64,000 nucleotides of DNA from Pyrenula massariospora (taxonomy: Eukaryota > Ascomycota > Eurotiomycetes > Pyrenulales > Pyrenulaceae), in NCBI GenBank assembly GCA_021030905.1, contig JAGFMI010000018.1:248001-312000 (forward strand), written 5' to 3'. The notes beneath the pieces were generated by a model. The model did no database searches. It was not told the DNA's origin and saw only the letters and a program-made list of their open reading frames with translations. Both the position numbers and the translations under genes were made by a program. How positions within the stretch are numbered: position 1 is the first letter of the stretch; each line of letters begins with the position of its first letter. Below are positions 46,639 through 58,566 of the stretch, one piece after another.

Positions 46639-48553
46639 TCACGAGATCACCCTTTCCTTCTTCAAAATCAACAACTTATCCTCCAGCCCAAACTCCACCC
46701 ACAAACCCCTCGTCAGCCTCAGCCTATTCCTGACGAGATCCTGCATCCAATCCCACAAATCTCTCGCGCACTGCCCATACAATGCCTGTATCAGCGCTCC
46801 GGTCCTCCCATCCGGCTCAACCCCCTCCCTCAAAATCTTCGCAGACCCCAACCCTCGAATCGCGCCCACAACCTCCCAAGCCCCTATCGCTCTCCCCCGC
46901 CCCTCCACCTCCATGATCGCATAGTCAAACTGCTCCCACCACTCCGGCTTGAGCTTCTCCGCCTCCCCCTCCACCCCCGTCTTGTCATAGATCCACAGCG
47001 TGCCCCCGCTCTTGAGCTCCGGCACGCCCCTCTCCGGGTCCCCGGGGAAGAAGACGAGCGGCTGCGCCGGGGGCGGGCGTTGCTGGAAGCGGGTCACGCC
47101 GGTCTGCAGGGCGAGGTTGTCGAGATGGACGGAGATTGTGCGCTGGGTGCCGTCGGCGAGGCGGTGGAGTTGGTGGAGCGCGACGGCGCCGGGGTATGTG
47201 AGGGCCGAGAGGCGGAGGAGGACAAAGTGTGAGAGTGTGAATAAGAGTGCTGTCGAGAGGATGAGGGCAAGGGTGGTGAAGAGGTACGCGGCGGAGCGTG
47301 TCCGGCGGGTGAAGATGTAGGATGCGGATAAGGCGGCGGAGAGGGTGAGTGGGGGAATGGTGTAGATAATGAAGCGAGTTTCTTTGTGGGGGATGAGAGA
47401 GTAGAGGGCGATATAAGCAAGGTTTGGGTAGAGAAGGGATTGCGTTGACGTGCGCAAGGCGGGCTGGATGAGGCCGAAGATGGGGAGAAGTAGTGTCATA
47501 GGATTGAGCATCAAACGGGGCAACGCAGAGGTGAAGTACCAGTACCAGGGACTAGTACCCCAGGCCGACGCACCACTCTCACCCGATGGAGGAAAAATGT
47601 TATACTTGAAAGCAGCTAGCTCGGGCCATAGAGGTGTTTCTGATTGCCATGAGATTGTGTCAAGGGGAACTGTTAGTGCGAGGCCGACTGTGAGGCCAAA
47701 GAGTCCAGCTGGTATTATAACTTTCACGAAAGAAATTGATCGACTAGCCAAGAGGTAGAGTACATGGGAGAAGAGAAGGAGAGCGATCTCCGAGCGAAAG
47801 ACCACACCAGAAAGAGTGAGTAGATATAGCGCGAGCCGCTGTCTCTTTGGCGCTGCAAGAGGAGAGGACGGATCCGGCAGGAGAGCATGGAAAGCAAGAG
47901 TCGCTTGAAAACATTCAGTGATGTATTTGTGAGGTCACGGTGGGAACGTACCGAGGCCAAATGCAAACATATTTGGTAATGGTCTGGAGGCGTAGAAGAT
48001 GACGTGAAATTGGCTGGCTTGAAGGACACTGAACCATATCGCAGTTGGCTTCCCAAAGGCGCGTCTGACACCATATGCGTAGTACACCAAAGTAAAAGCA
48101 TTGAACAGGCCAAGGATAACCCTCACTATGATATTATTTCAGCTCAGCAGCTCCTTCAATAATTCAAATTGAGACAAGGATACGGGGGATTGTCTACCGA
48201 GTTGTTGCTTATCTACGCCTGGGCTCAACCATAAAAAAGGATTTGAAACGCCTGCCAGCAACAGTGCCCCAATAAAGGTGCGCGGCACTGCGCCCGAGAA
48301 TGTGAGATGGTCATAATAGGTCTTTAGATACGTATCAATATCTTGAGAGGGAATTCCGAATTTCAAAATGTCGTGGACTGCCTGGACATTGAAGGATTCC
48401 TCAACTTTGGTGTAGGGAGCCACCTGAATGTGAAAGAGGACCAGAAGCGGGATAGGGAGAATGGCCAAGAGCCATGCTGAGAGTCTCAATATCAGTCTGA
48501 TGATCCTTGAAAATTTGCAATCAATTTTTCTGCTTACTAGTAGGTTTCGCCAT
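46639..48553 (-). CDS. alg12: ALG12 alpha-1,6-mannosyltransferase of N-glycan assembly
   Basis: Four exons in coding order (48553-48538, 48476-48198, 48125-47952, 47903-46639) encode 577 residues. The 16-nt first exon gives MAKPT and joins TWLLAILPIPLLVLFHI; the longer frame has only a TTG start. Family GT22 motifs are present: PYTKVEESFNVQAVHDIL, YDHLTFSGAVPRTF (the ALG12-type signature), SRPLPNMFAFGLATLAFHAL, VFRSEIALLLFSHV and PHKETRFIIYTIPPL. There are about ten or more membrane segments. ALG12 adds the eighth mannose to the dolichol-linked glycan in the ER lumen. The C-terminal 150 residues form a soluble domain (LVFFPGDPERGV). The N-terminal coding part is C-rich and the last 350 bases are G-rich on the coding strand. 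Confidence 0.93.
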
Positions 48554-51500
48554 CTATTTCATCTCTATTTCGTATCGTTGTGAAGACTTCGAGCCGCGTT
48601 ATCGCAAAAAGACAGGTCATAACTGGACGGTCACGTGATTTTTGATAAAACAATGTCCTGGATGACGATACCAAATATCAAGTTTGCTTGATGATTCCCA
48701 CCCCGATAGCTCTTTTAACTATAGAAGAGAGTCTCTAATAGTTTATCTGTCATCTTCACCATCAAAAGAGACTTCAGCCCGGCTCTGTCCGCTTTATCAA
48801 TCTAGGAACCATCTTCATTATGAACGTGACTTTGGCGCCCATTACAAGACCATCGACTCGTATCAGCTTGATAGTGTTGCTAAAGCCGCCATTATCTGTC
48901 AAGTTACGCATAATCAAGGTGAAGCAATGGTTATTGCTTTGTCATCGCTGCCGTAAAGGAACCTGGCTTGTCAGGGTTGAACATGCTATTGGTAAGGTGA
49001 AATTGAAAAAGCGACATTTGATACCGTTCGAAACAACGTTATGCGGTCCATTCTTCACGTCCAGCAAAATGTCTTATAATCAGTTGTTTTCGTGATCTCC
49101 TGCATAGCTATTGGACGAAAGAGAAAGATAGAGAAGCCAAGGGAATATTGATTGGACGGGATAGTGGAAATGGGATGAGGTGTGCTGTTATGAGTTTACA
49201 TTCATTTATATACTTGCTGACATGACTGAACTGGTAGATGTGGTGACATAATGGTGGCTTTGAGAGTCTGGAGAAGAAGGAGAAGAAGATTCTTCTCAGA
49301 TGCAACCAAATTGCACTTTGACCGCAAGAAAATGCATGACCGTGCTTCGTACGCTCGATTGATAAGAAAGCGCAAAAAACAGTGTCAGCCATTTATTTCT
49401 CATATTCAGAACTTTAAATGAAAACATCCCTAGCATAGACTTTAATGGGACTCGCGCAGAAATATGCTTCAGAGACATTCATTATGCAAGCTGCGTATCT
49501 ATTCATGTCGTCGTCTAGATGCTTGCTTTGGTTCAGTGCAGACTTCGGTTGGAATTCCGGGTTCGCTTTGAGTAATAATTAAAATTAGGAGATAGCTGAG
49601 GAGAAGAATGTTGACCTAGGAAATATTTTTTTCCAGGCATACCTTACCATCACGTTTAAGGGATTCTCGTATGAAGAGAAAACTTTCCTCTGCTGAGAGG
49701 AGCGCCCGATAATGTAGGAGGAACCCTTTCAAGGTTCGACCTGACTATCGACATGGCTTACGGTGCCTAGGTCTTAACGTACCACCACCTTTGCCCTATT
49801 CACAAGAATACGACAGCTCCAATGCTCACTCTTGCTATCTATTTCGGAACGTATATGCTTTGACATTCAGACTTCCTTTCATGACTCTTCGCACCTTCAT
49901 CCACAGTGCTCCCAGTATTCCTCCTCTCCTGTGACAGGACCCTTTAGGATGCAATCGTAGTCAGCTTGCCTCGTTCCACATTCACAGCCTCGTCATCACT
50001 CCCGTGAAATTTTAGGACGAGGAATTCAATTAGATTGACATGCAAGCTTTTGGATGTCCTTTAAATATCTAACAGTAACATCATCAACTTTGAAATATAA
50101 AGAATTGCGACGGAGGCCAGCATGTCTAGATAGAGCGCGCGATCTGCGATGGAAAAACACATCCTATGGCAGTTTCAATTGCTTATATCACGCTTTTGCT
50201 GTAATAATTTTAGAATTGATTAGGAGCACAGTCAAACATTTACAAGCTTTGGCCTGACCCTGACGGAAAGGCTTGTTGAAAGGCGGCGCAGAAGAAGCAT
50301 TTGTGCTTCGAGGAGAGTGAGCTCGACTATGACATCCAGCCGTCATTCGGAGCAGCGAATGCAACCATTTTTCTACGAGTAACTTCCTTCGGGGAATGTT
50401 CCAGTAGTAAAAAACTTCTTGGTTAGAAATACGGCGGATTATATCGCTGGATAAAAGTACAGCGAGCGACTGAGAAGGATGGGTTATGATAACTCGAAAA
50501 ACCCCATGTATCAGTATTGAGTGATGGTTGCGAGCAAATCGGCGGGTAGAGTCTTCGTAACGGTGAAGATTCATCGGTGGCTGATTCTTCGTGATTTCAG
50601 ATCATGCTTCCTTTTGCCTGGATAAATATGGCTGATAGGCAGGGGGAAAAGATCGGAATGCAAGCAAAACGCATAAAGCTCATCACCAGTAAAGCAGACG
50701 GAGGACACCGCTCTGACAAGGTTTCCATATCCTTGAACCCTCTACGGCTCTTGAACGAACACTGTTGTGGACCTGCATGCATCGTGAAAGCGCCGCTCTG
50801 AATTGCTTTTCCGTAGCGTACAGTCAATCCTGCTTTTGCAGAGCGGCTTCCATCGCCGTACCAGACGAAGATGACATTATTGGACGTGAAGTCGCCGTTG
50901 GGGGTTCGGCAGCAACCAATCTCAATCGGCTTCGGACCTAAGCGTGCTTTAGCACTGAAAGCGGGTGCCGTAGTGAGGTTACGGTGGATCTGGGATGCTA
51001 TCGGGGCCAAAAATGTCTTCTTCCAGACAAAGGTCTGGTAGGATGTGGCCTCAGGTCGTCAGGCACAATCTCCCTTAGGGGCTTAGCATGACTCCATTCG
51101 GGTTCGGAGGCATGTGCGGCGTTGCGGCTATGCCTGCCGTGCTGTCCCTGTCAGTCTTGGCAAGCCACGATAGAATCCGCCGCGGCTCTTCGGGACAAAT
51201 TGAACTTCAACATCACGTCTGTACGTGAAGATCTCTGAATGTACCACTGCATGAAGCAATTCCGGGCTACATCTATACCAGACTGATACGAAATAGGCTC
51301 ATCTCGCGCTCTGAGCACAGAAAAGGCTTTTATTGCGCTCCCACTTCGCTCAGGTGCGGCCAGACTTTGTTCTCTGCTGCCAAATGACGACGCAGTCGTG
51401 CTTCGCCGTCTGTACCAATTTAGACCGCCAATCAACAAGCCTCGTGGAGGCACGACTCAACGTTCTTTGCGCCTTTCTTCTGCTTTGACAAGATCCTGTT

Positions 51501-52157
51501 GTCACTCCTCAGAGTAAGACTTAGGCTCGCTTCAAGGTCGCGTTTTCAAGACCCGAAAATGGCCCCCTTTAGCATCGGCGTTGCTTGTTTATCCGGCTTA
51601 CAGAGCGGCGGATTCGACCAACAACTACAAGACTTGGCATCTTTCCTTAACGTGCTTCACAGCGCCACTCCTGTTTCATTCCCTGGATGAGGCTGTCTAG
51701 CCTCATGGACTTTTGGGGGTAGCACAGGATGTACGGCTGTGCAGACTAGCTCCCGTCGAAAACATCGCCCGCCGCTGATTCGTACCTCGCCAGGGGCGGT
51801 GGATATTCCATTTCTCTGTAAATTCGAGACTAAAAGGTAGGAAATCAGTGTCAGCAGCACGAAAAGGCAGTCTTGAAGGGGAATCCCGCTAGAGCGTCAT
51901 GGATCCTGCTGAAGCTAATACAGGCCGCGGCCATGCTTCCATGCTCACCATTCTCTATTCTTGTCGATTCTTTTGCACCAGGCAGTTTTGGTCTCTCCAG
52001 GCGAATCCTTCGTGTAACTCAAATCTCTAATTACCTTCATCACTTGTACCGCCTACCAGATGTTTTACTATAAGATATGACTTCCCACTGCGTTAGTCTA
52101 TAATTTTCCTCTCAGCGTCGCCTGCTCCTCCACCGTGTCATTAATCTCTAGTCTGCC
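48554..52157. other. Gene-poor region, about 3.6 kb
   Basis: No gene is supported. The DNA is AT-richer than the flanking genes, with short open frames only. The longest minus frame (50597-51010, 137 residues, MAPIASQIHRNL) has no domain I recognise. The final 100 bases before 52158 are pyrimidine-rich leader-like sequence for the next gene. Decayed genes or elements could be hidden here, but no terminal repeats are visible. Confidence 0.5.
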
Positions 52158-54707
52158 ATGTATCCCTCCTCCATTGTGTCTGCAGTCTTGGTAGCTGCAT
52201 TATCAACTTGCCAAGCGCAGTCCGTCACCCCGACGCCAGCCTCATCTTCAAATGGACCTTCCGCGTCCACCAACGGGGGTCCAGAACCATGTGCGGTCGT
52301 CAGCAGCATCTCTGCTTCGATCATTGCCGCGAGCTCTGAAAGTAAGTTTGTCGACGAATAAATATACGCATAATTGAAATTCTAACCTTATCAGCTCCTA
52401 CGGCCATTCCGGTTCCGGCAGGAATCGCCTGGGCCTGTTTGAACTCGGTCCCAATAACAACTGACGATGCTTTGAGCCTCGTGGATGGAATGACTGCCTT
52501 TTTGGGGTTTCAAAGCGATCTTTCGTTCCTAAAAAATCCACCAAGTGGGTACCTTCTGCCTGGGGTCGATCTTATTGGAGGCATGCAGTCGATACGACAA
52601 AAGGTATCAAGTAATACATATGAGAGCGAGCTCGATTTTCAAATGGACGTCAATGATCTGATTGTCGGCGCACACGATGGGCACCTGTCTTATAGCCTGG
52701 ACCTTTTGAGCGTATTCGCATTCGAACGCCGACTACTTGGGCCACTAGTTTCCGTGGCCGATGACTACTCATCAGGACTACCGAAGATATATCGTGCTGG
52801 TAAGCATTGTGGCAATTATTCCGCACATTCTGCTAAGCTTGAACAGCGGACTTGCTTTTTGGCGCCAATGGAACAGCACAGTCAATTGACAAGATTGACG
52901 GAATCGATGCGGCACAGTGGGTGATCAAATGGTCTATCAACAACGGCCTGCAAGATCCAGATGCTTTGTACAATAACGCATTTTGGGAACTCGCGCAAGT
53001 TGCGTCCTCATCGAGCAACGTTGGCTCCTTTGTCTCCATCTCAGGCTACTATACCGAGGATACTACGACCATTACTTTCAAAAATGGCTCCACACAAACA
53101 TTCCCAAATGTGGCGTTAACTACGAACGATTTCACCGACGTCGACTCTGGCGAGGCTTTCTATTCCAAATTCTGTTCACAGCCAGCCGCCACTTCTACTA
53201 CTGCCCCTAGTATTAGCACAACCTCACCTCCGGAAGAACCCACGACTTTTATCCCTGACGCTACCAGCAGCGCGACAAACCCACGAGGCACGAGGTATCC
53301 GTCACCTGTAGTTCAAGAAACGACGGGCTCTGTCGCTGGGTATTTCTTGGGGGGTTCTTTTTCAGATGTGGCAGTCCTATCATTGAACGCATTCCTTGAG
53401 GGTACGGACGGCGACCCTGTCGAGGCACAGTCGGTCATCTCCCAATTCCTTGCACAATGCACAAAAGCAGGAAAGACGAAACTCATTATTGATGTGAGCG
53501 CAAACGGAGGGGGCAACGTGTTCCTTGGTGCGTCATTGCCAAAAGTGGTCACTGACCGCGTTAAACGTCTTCATCTTAGAGCTAACAAAGCAAACTAGGT
53601 TATGACTTGTTCAAGCAGCTCTTCCCTCAGCTTGAGCCATATGGAGCATCAAATATTCGTGCTACGCCAGAAGTCGACATCCTCGGGCAGATCATAACTC
53701 CCCTAGTTACTCAGGCGCGAGCTAATGGTTCTGATGACGCAACGTTGTCAAATGTCGGCGCAAGCACCCCATTCGATGCCACCGATGTTACGCAAGTTAA
53801 TGGGGCTCCCTTTCCGTCGTGGGCCGCTCTGTTCGGGCCGAACCAAATTTATGGCGACAAATATACCAACCTCCAGAGACTCAGATTTTTTAACACTCAA
53901 TCGACACTCTCGGGGGGGAACATCGTGGTTTCCGGATATGGGAATCGTTCAAACATTCCTCCACAGCCTTTCAAGTCCGAAAATATTGTCTTGTTTACCG
54001 ACGGCTACTGTGGCTCGACGTGTACGATATTTTCGCATTTCATGAAATACCAAGGAAAAGTCCGATCGGTTGTAGCTGGTGGAAGACCCCAAGCAGGTCC
54101 AATGCAAGCTGTTGGAGGCGTCAAAGGTTCCGAGGTTAACAAATTCTCGAACGTCTACACTGTAGCTGCTGGCGTGCTGCTAACAGGGTCCGATCTTGGT
54201 CTCTCTGCAGATCAAATATCTCGCGCCAACAAAACTGACCTCCGCACAGTTATCGAGTTAGGCCCTTATGTCCAAAGCCGCTCTCCTACAGGAAACAAGG
54301 CTTCCTACAACCTCCGGAACGCTATTGCTGAAGGTGATACATCCGTCACACCACTCCAGTTTGTCTACGAGGCTGCCGACTGCCGCATCTGGTGGACCAG
54401 GGACATGCTTCTCAGCGCCACAAGTATTTGGAACGTTGTCGCCAAGGTGACCTGGCAGGACGGCTTCAAATCTTGTATAGCGGGTTCGACCGGCCAACCA
54501 AGTAGCTTGAGCGGAAATTCCACGCTCAAAGGGAACGGGCAGCCAAGTAATGTTACAGGGGGCTTGCTACCGCCGTCCAATACATCAACAGGCGGAGGCG
54601 CTCAGCCATCTCAGTTTAAAGGAGCCGCAGACACAGTGCGCACACAGTGGATAGGGACAGCCACGGGAGTAATGTTGGCATTTGCTTTTCTGTTCGCTTT
54701 GGCTTGA
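52158..54707 (+). CDS. GPI-anchored CPAF/S41-like secreted peptidase-family protein
   Basis: Four exons (52158-52341, 52395-52799, 52847-53527, 53599-54707) encode 792 residues. It begins with a signal peptide (MYPSSIVSAVLVAALSTCQAQ) and a Ser/Thr-rich segment. An N-terminal domain (LVDGMTAFLGFQSDLSFL, VNDLIVGAHDGHLSYSLDLLSVF) is followed by a CPAF/PDZ-like part and an S41-type peptidase fold: TKLIIDVSANGGGNVFLG, then NIVLFTDGYCGSTCTIFSHFM near residue 559, where the Ser of GYCGSTC is the likely nucleophile position, and VRSVVAGGRPQAGPMQAVGG. The C-terminus is Gly/Ser/Thr-rich and ends in a hydrophobic tail (IGTATGVMLAFAFLFALA) after small residues, typical of a GPI-anchor signal. Cell-surface or wall location is inferred. 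Substrates of these fungal proteins are unknown to me, and activity is not proven. Confidence 0.9.
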
Positions 54708-55089
54708 GAGGGGTTGCATGCTTTGTCACGATGGGAGCTAGTAATTAATTATTAACCATGTGTAATACTGCGATTAAAAGTTTTGAAGTATGTATCAAAG
54801 GTTGCCAAAATCTATCATTGTCATGTAAAGAAACCTTGGATATAAGCCATGATGAATTAGATTGAAGGAAATCAACACCAGCTATTCACACCTGCGTGGC
54901 ACGGCTCTTGCGTGATTGACTCAGGGGAAGGTCTACCGAGACTCATGAATTTCTTAATACCCGGATTTTTTTTCCATTCATCTCAGAGGCCTTGGTTTTC
55001 AACGCAAGCTTGTTCAAGCGCTCGCTAACTGAATCTCAAGGGATAACCTCACGCTTATGGCCTAATCCATACCTTGGTGAGCGCCCGCT
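54708..55089. other. Intergenic region before mde1
   Basis: This is the gap between two plus-strand genes. It is AT-rich, with a T-run near 54966-54974. It holds the 3' region of the peptidase-family gene and the mde1 promoter. Confidence 0.6.
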
Positions 55090-55905
55090 ATGCCTACAGA
55101 GAATTCCGTCAACGATGACCACTTGGTTCAATCCCAAGATCCAGAGCACCCAGCCAATCTAATACCCGAGCTGTGTAAAAGGTTCTACCAATGGGGCTGG
55201 GTCACTGGTAAGATCACAGCTCCTTTCACCTATTGCTTCTTCATCCATTGAGCAAACCAAGGTACTGGTGGAGGTGCCTCAATCCGACGTAATGAGCACG
55301 TATTCATTGCGCCATCTGGCGTTCAGAAAGAACTCATCAAGCCCGAGAACATTTTTGTGCTTTCCTATCCGACTCCAAAATATCCCTTGGAAGCTCGAAA
55401 ATATATACGTAAGCCGCTAGCTTTAAAGCCGTCAGCTTGCACGCCTCTGTTTCTTGCAGCGTTCGACCAAGGCGCTAGGTGTTGTATTCATACCCACTCT
55501 CAATGGGCTGTACTTGTGACGCTGTTGGTGGAGAAACTGCACGGAAATGATGCTTCTTTTGAGATCAGCAATATCGAACAGATCAAGGGGATCCCAAGGG
55601 GTAAGGGAAAGGGCATGCTCGGTTTCCATGATACGCTTCAAGTCCCCATCATCGAGAACACGCCACACGAAGAAGATTTAACAGGGAGTCTAGAGGAGGC
55701 AATGGCAAAATATCCTGATACTTACGCAGTTCTCGTGAGAAGACATGGAATGTAGGTAAAACCGAGGATCGAATGACCCTATGCTAACGTGGCTAGATAT
55801 GTCTGGGGCGACGATGTCGCCAAAGCCAAAACACAATGCGAGAGTCTGGATTATCTCTTCCAGCTCGCGGTCGAAATGCACAAGCTAAGCCTGCCGTGGA
55901 CCTGA
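55090..55905 (+). CDS. mde1: Methylthioribulose-1-phosphate dehydratase
   Basis: Three exons (55090-55207, 55262-55751, 55797-55905) encode 238 residues, the normal length for the family. It is a class II aldolase-type fold: [39 protein letters not shown], then the zinc-binding HTH in [32 protein letters not shown] and [28 protein letters not shown], where the later His contributes to the metal site. Mde1 (MtnB) dehydrates methylthioribulose-1-phosphate in the methionine salvage pathway, recycling sulfur from polyamine synthesis in the cytosol. The introns fall at GVTG-GTGGG and at HGI-YVWG and keep the frame. No other methionine-salvage gene is nearby. Confidence 0.96.
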
Positions 55906-58566
55906 AGACTCTACTTATTCAGTCAAAGCAAAGACATTGTCAATGATGCGATTGGTAACCTTTCCTGTCCTGCAACTTAATAGCCATAGGCTACCTGCGG
56001 CTTTTTCAATACCTACTAGACAGTGTCATGCATTTCCTACTGTTTCCTTAACACTGGGCAATGTTCAACTCATCACATGAATCTTTGCAAGACAAGAGCT
56101 GTAAGCTGGTGGATAGGGCTAAGTATCTACCTAAAAGCAGCACTCGTTCTCCATTTCAGTTGTGAGCAATCAGGCGGCTGTCAGAGCTTGACTGCGAACG
56201 GTTAAGTGTTTTGACTTGCTCAGACCTTCCAAAGCACAGCTGTCAGGCCTGACAGAGAGCCAATAACCAAGTCCTAGCTACAAGAGGTTGATTGCGACCA
56301 AGGCCTTAGTCGGATAATTCGCATTAGTTTAGGAGTTGAAATTCTGGCCGTGTTGTGTCTTTCAGTGAGCGTCTTCAGGTGCACGAAAGACTTGAATCAA
56401 TTGAGAGTCCTAAGGCGAGTGTGCTGCACAATGCAAAGGGTTGAAGGTCCACACCGTGGTAGGGCTCAAGCGCATTGTAGTATCTACCACTAAGTACGCG
56501 TCGTGTAAAATAACTTTGGTTAGAGTAGTTATGGTGTCCTTGTTGATCCTCAAGGTGACGGAAATCATCTGGCGATTTGGAGCATACTCTTCCGGTAGTA
56601 CTCGTAGAATAACGGCAATGGCAAGGGCTAAAGAAGTCTCAATCCAGACCTCCGCGCCTTCTACGTACCCTTCAAACGAAATCTCCCCTCGGTACAACTA
56701 GCGCTCCTCTTTGGACACCTAAACTAAACCTACAGTGCCTTCGAGTTAGGCCATAACCGCAGGAAGCTTGAGTGCAATCTCAAGGATAACCCAAGACGGG
56801 AAGGGAAATTGAGCTCTTAGCAGCTACCTCTCGCAAATAATCATCTCAACGACTCCGGTTTTCCATAATCCTTATTTCCCTGTCGTTGCTTCTGAAGCAC
56901 TCTTCTAAAATAGTTTCATCAGTCATCTTATGACTTAAGGGCTAGCTCGATTGCGAGAGTGATGCCTTCCACATTTTGACCTGTTCGACCTGGAAAGGCC
57001 ATATAGAGATGGAGGCAAATTGAGGTCCTTTCGCCTCAGGCCAAAATTTGGGGGGTTTCTTAAAATTATCCGAACAGCGTGACACTTTTCTCTCGCCTAC
57101 TATACGAGCTGACTTCTTGTTGAGCAGAATTGGACCGAAACTACGAGCTTGGGGCTTGATTCCAAAAACTCTGGAATGACAGTGTTACGGATGGTCTTTC
57201 GCCCGCAATAGGTAAGCAGTTGGTCCACCGCGGTCTGAGTAAGACCACCCAATTTCAATTGTTGAGGAAGGTAAACCCGAAAAAGACGGCTTTTGATATC
57301 GTCGTGGAACAGGACCTCGTGTCTGCCTTGTTTGCTTATTACCTGGAACAGGCTGATCCTCTCGGAGTAGCACCATTCTGATTACTAAAAGGTCAGGCTT
57401 GGTTCAGCCTCAAGACTTCAAAGCTGGTAAGGGCGCTAAAGCCAACGTATGTCTTGCCTTACATGCTTGATTGGGAGACATTGTTCACGAAGTCAGCCCT
57501 TGAGGTCGGATGCAAGCCTCTACACCAGGTGGTCGAAGGATCCCCCTACGATAGCTGTTTCGCTCACCTGTCTGGGGCTTGATGACATCCGAAATTGAAT
57601 TCATCCTTGAATGGCAAGTACAAAACTTCTCTCGGATCTCGCTGCTTTGGATGAGACCTCGAAGGCGTTCGCTCTTGAGTGGCGAGACCTACGTTGTCCT
57701 TGTTGCTCCTTTCCATCACCCGAGATATCAATTTGTCTCCGTTAAGATTGTTCAAGCCGCAAACCAACCAACCATGTGCTTCATCGCTCTTCCAGCAGCC
57801 TTGACTTCCCTTATTGTCTCTGCCCACACAGCGTGCCCCGATCGCCACGACCCAGATGAACCCTGTGGTGCAGACCGACAGCGCTTCGTTGCATTAGCTA
57901 GGTGTTCTGGGCTCAGGTAATGCTGCCGATATCCTATCGCTTTCTAGCGCTCGATCGATCCAGAATTTGCTCGCTGATAAGCCATACATGGCAGAATTAT
58001 CTGCCGGAACGAAATTGGTAGGTCACACAAATCCACGATAATGAGTTGATACCCTGTAGATGTGACATGGACAGGGGAATTGATCGGTCTTCGCATCGTC
58101 GATAGATAGTGGCGTGTAGGGATAGCAACAAGCAGGCAAGTACGCTACGAGCAGGGAAACCAAAAGAGTCTGCAGTCAGTACAGAACAACATGTGTCTGC
58201 TTGGATGGGGGTGGATGTTATCACGGAATAGTCGTGGTTGAATAGTCACACAAGCACCAAGATGAATAGAACATGAAAGGCGATTGTCCAGACCATATAG
58301 ATGAATCTAAAATATATCCGGTCGAAGGATAGAAGTAAGCAAGATGTCACGGGGAACGCCAAAAGGCGACCTCCCGCCTCCAAATTTCTCAGAAGTAGAT
58401 CCCCAAGTCAAAAATTGAAGGGTAAAAAGCGCCATCGCTATGGGTATCCAAAACCAGAGTCCAAGAGACAACGGAGCATAAAAATCCAATATCCTCCGTA
58501 GAAATCAAACGAAAGTTTTTTCCCCTTCTCGTCCTCTCGTTTCAAATCAAATCCATTGGTTCCACT
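55906..58566. other. Gene-poor region, about 2.7 kb
   Basis: No gene is supported. Short open fragments without a convincing start occur on both strands (for example minus 56410-56697 and a plus fragment around 57160-57378). They may be remains of decayed coding sequence; I do not recognise a family. Confidence 0.5.

Noticed and set aside
50597-51010. 137-residue minus frame in the 48.6-52.1 kb gap
   Set aside because: It starts with an ATG, but I recognise no domain and see no splice partners. It could be a relic, but it is not supported as a gene.
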